This document shows positions 14,723 to 15,716 of a DNA stretch of 15,716 nucleotides, in pieces. The notes under the pieces are model-generated. The model ran no database searches. It was not told the origin of the DNA and saw nothing but the letters and a program-made list of their open reading frames with translations. The stretch is from assembly GCA_005885025.1 (NCBI GenBank), contig VAYC01000024.1, positions 1 to 15,716 of the forward strand. Reading direction: 5' to 3'. The first letter of the stretch is position 1. The number at the start of each line of letters is the position of its first letter. Made by a program: the position numbers and the translations under genes. The stretch is from Actinomycetota bacterium (GTDB lineage Bacteria; Actinomycetota; UBA4738).

Positions 14723-15082
14723 GTGGACATCGTGCGAGGGGAGCCGACGGAGGAAGGGGCCGCAGGCCCAGGCCTGGTGGACCAGGCTATCGAGCGCGCC
14801 CACGAGTGGGGCGGTGAGCTCGGGCCCTTCTGGATCGCGGTGTTCGACCAGTTTCACGGAGACGTCCGCACCTGGGCCGAGGAGGTCGGCGTGGACCCCC
14901 TGTCCCATGAGTTCACAGCCGCGTGGTTCGTAGCTTGCCGGGCCCTCAAGCAGGTGGTGGAGGTCATGCCGGCCCACCCATCCTTGATCCCACAGCTGAA
15001 GCGGATGGCCGACATCGTCGCCACCGCCGGTCTGTGGGGCGCCACTGTCGAGCGCTCCGGCGACCGCTCCTCCGCGAGCTGA
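14723..15082 (+). CDS. Small helical protein of unknown function
   Basis: I do not recognise this 119-residue product. The middle (about 18-105) reads like a compact all-helical protein: LVDQAIERAHEWGGELGPFW, VFDQFHGDVRTWAEEVGV, FTAAWFVACRALKQVVEVMP, LIPQLKRMADIVATAGLWG. It has conserved-looking Trp and Phe residues and no catalytic motif. GTG 14723 is the first start in this frame with reasonable protein, but it lacks a ribosome site. A very good one (AGAGGAGAA) instead precedes ATG 14670, which is in a different frame and stops at 14933. One more G in the run at 14699-14703 would join that start to this protein, adding about 18 residues. So the true start or the exact sequence here is in doubt. 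Confidence 0.6.
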   Translation: MDIVRGEPTEEGAAGPGLVDQAIERAHEWGGELGPFWIAVFDQFHGDVRTWAEEVGVDPLSHEFTAAWFVACRALKQVVEVMPAHPSLIPQLKRMADIVATAGLWGATVERSGDRSSAS

Positions 15083-15140
15083 CCGAAGCCCTTTCTGAGA
15101 CCACTTGGTCCAGTCGTCACGTTCTTCCAACGAGGCCTTC

Positions 15141-15165
15141 GTTTGCCCACCCACGCTGGGGGTAT
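15141..15165 (+). promoter_or_regulatory. Candidate SigB/SigF-type promoter
   Basis: GTTTGC (15141-15146), 13 bases, GGGTAT (15160-15165). This is the best match in the window to the general-stress sigma pattern (GTTT at -35, GGGTAT at -10). Transcription would start near 15172, giving a leader of about 27 bases for the small CxC protein at 15199, with room for its GGGGA ribosome site. Confidence 0.55.
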
Positions 15166-15198
15166 GCCCGAGAGCGACCAGGCAACGTGGGGACGAAC

Positions 15199-15378
15199 AT
15201 GGACGATCGCCAACACGAATGGGACCTCCTCGAACAGGCCCACCCGGCGACCTCGAAGAGGTTCGGCTTCGTCTGTGCGTGCGGGGAGGTCGTCGTCGGG
15301 AGCTTCCAGTCGATGCGGGAGGCTGTCCGGGCGGCTCGCGTTCACGCCGGCGGGCTCGTCCAGAGACCAGCCGCCTGA
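15199..15378 (+). CDS. 59-residue protein with CxC motif, possibly metal-binding
   Basis: The frame from ATG 15199 to TGA 15376-15378 encodes 59 residues. The centre, RFGFVCACGEVVVGSF (21-36), has a C-x-C pair (C26, C28), followed by a helix, MREAVRAARVHAGG, with H49. Together these could be the four ligands or part of a small zinc site, similar in look to short actinobacterial zinc-ribbon proteins. GTGGGGA lies about six bases before the ATG, and a stress-type promoter candidate lies upstream. No name can be given. The composition (helix-forming residues in register, clear Cys placement) argues that it is a real gene rather than a chance frame. Confidence 0.6.
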   Translation: MDDRQHEWDLLEQAHPATSKRFGFVCACGEVVVGSFQSMREAVRAARVHAGGLVQRPAA

Positions 15379-15480
15379 CACCGAGCCGGTCCCATCGCTC
15401 AGCAGGACCCATTCGACCTAGGTCCAACCTTGGGCAAGTGGCGGTAGCCCGACCTGTCGGTCGAGCGGACACTCCGGGTC

Positions 15481-15642
15481 ATGGGCAGGCCTCGCAAACG
15501 ACCCATCAGGGGAGCGCCACCGGCGCAGAAACGAAGGATGCGCCGTTATCCGACTGGGCGGAAATGCGCGGTGTGCGGGGCCTCGCTGAGTCAGTACAAC
15601 CCCTCGAACTACTGCTTCCTGCACCAGCGCCGGGCCGGCTGA
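15481..15642 (+). CDS. 53-residue CxxC/CxxH zinc-finger-like protein
   Basis: The frame from ATG 15481 to TGA 15640-15642 gives 53 residues. The first 28 are strongly basic (MGRPRKRPIRG, QKRRMRR). Then comes KCAVCGASLSQYNPSNYCFLHQ with C29, C32, C45 and H48, a CxxC-x12-CxxH zinc site. The phrase 'CxxCGxxLSxYNxxxYCxxH' recurs in small actinobacterial proteins and in zinc-ribbon ends of regulators, so the match is unlikely to be chance. The basic arm plus zinc knuckle suggests binding to nucleic acid. No good ribosome site precedes ATG 15481; ATG 15538 (after ACGAAGG) would still keep the whole zinc site. It ends 13 bases before the 3' end of the convergent tRNA gene. Confidence 0.65.
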   Translation: MGRPRKRPIRGAPPAQKRRMRRYPTGRKCAVCGASLSQYNPSNYCFLHQRRAG

Positions 15643-15655
15643 CGGTCTGAGGCAG

Positions 15656-15716
15656 TGCGAGAGGGGGGATTTGAACCCCCACGCCCTTTCGGGCACCGGA
15701 TCCTAAGTCCGGCGCG
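15656..15716 (-). tRNA. tRNA-Leu (anticodon UAG), 5' part outside window
   Basis: On the minus strand the visible part contains an anticodon stem TCCGG/CCGGA-type arm around loop CTTAGGA (anticodon TAG at 15705-15703, reading CUA), a long variable arm TGCCCGAAAGGGCGT typical of tRNA-Leu, a T-arm GGGGG-TTCAAAT-CCCCC (15680-15664), the 3' acceptor strand CTCTCGC (15663-15657) and discriminator A (15656). CCA is not encoded. About 25 bases at the 5' end (acceptor strand and D-arm) lie beyond the window, so the acceptor pairing cannot be checked. Confidence 0.93.

Noticed and set aside
13351..14730. 459-residue minus-strand frame opposite the HD-GYP gene
   Set aside because: It is a mirror frame; the plus strand has complete HD-GYP motifs.
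15414..15425. Palindrome GACCTAGGTC as an attachment or integration site near the tRNA gene
   Set aside because: It is a short single copy, with no integrase and no second copy matching the tRNA 3' end in the window.

Overview
The window is GC-rich, close-packed bacterial DNA, most likely from an actinobacterium, probably an uncultured lineage. The evidence is the GC-rich third codon positions, frequent GTG starts, the rph-rdgB pair, the many STAS / RsbW-type ATPase / SpoIIE-phosphatase proteins, an HD-GYP protein, and small zinc-binding proteins of a kind common in Actinobacteria. No mobile element, CRISPR array or plasmid function was seen. The placement is inferred from gene content only.

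Left part (1-2028): the 3' end of rph (ribonuclease PH) is followed one base later by rdgB (non-canonical purine NTP pyrophosphatase). Facing them on the minus strand are a glyoxalase-like (VOC) protein and a two-CBS-domain protein, probably co-transcribed. Middle left (2118-4824): a tight plus-strand run with 4-base and 20-base overlaps encodes a nucleotidyltransferase-fold protein, a small BON protein, a compact metallophosphoesterase and a type IB DNA topoisomerase. The topoisomerase is broken: its 5' part stops early, the region that should hold the KDxRT-type catalytic arginine is missing, and the catalytic-tyrosine end lies in another frame after a second, diverged copy of the gene's own 3' end.

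Centre (4873-10750): a partner-switching regulatory cluster. It has a STAS domain fused to an RsbW-like ATPase, a free STAS antagonist (minus), a free RsbW-like ATPase (plus) and a 1375-residue soluble sensor phosphatase with one PAS domain, five GAF domains and a SpoIIE/PP2C domain (minus). By analogy with RsbU/RsbV/RsbW, the ATPases would bind and phosphorylate STAS proteins and the phosphatase would reverse this in response to signals. No sigma factor gene is in the window. Three sites with GTT(T/C/G)(G/A)C, exactly 13 bases, then GGGTA(T/C) resemble SigB/SigF-type promoters and lie before the nucleotidyltransferase, the STAS-ATPase fusion and a small CxC protein.

Right part (11045-15716): a 688-residue HEAT-repeat protein overlaps by 4 bases an HD-GYP protein; both start with the same unnamed N-terminal module, so they probably work together. 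Then come a small helical protein of unknown function, two very small putative zinc-binding proteins (59 and 53 residues), and the 3' part of a minus-strand tRNA-Leu(UAG) cut by the window edge.
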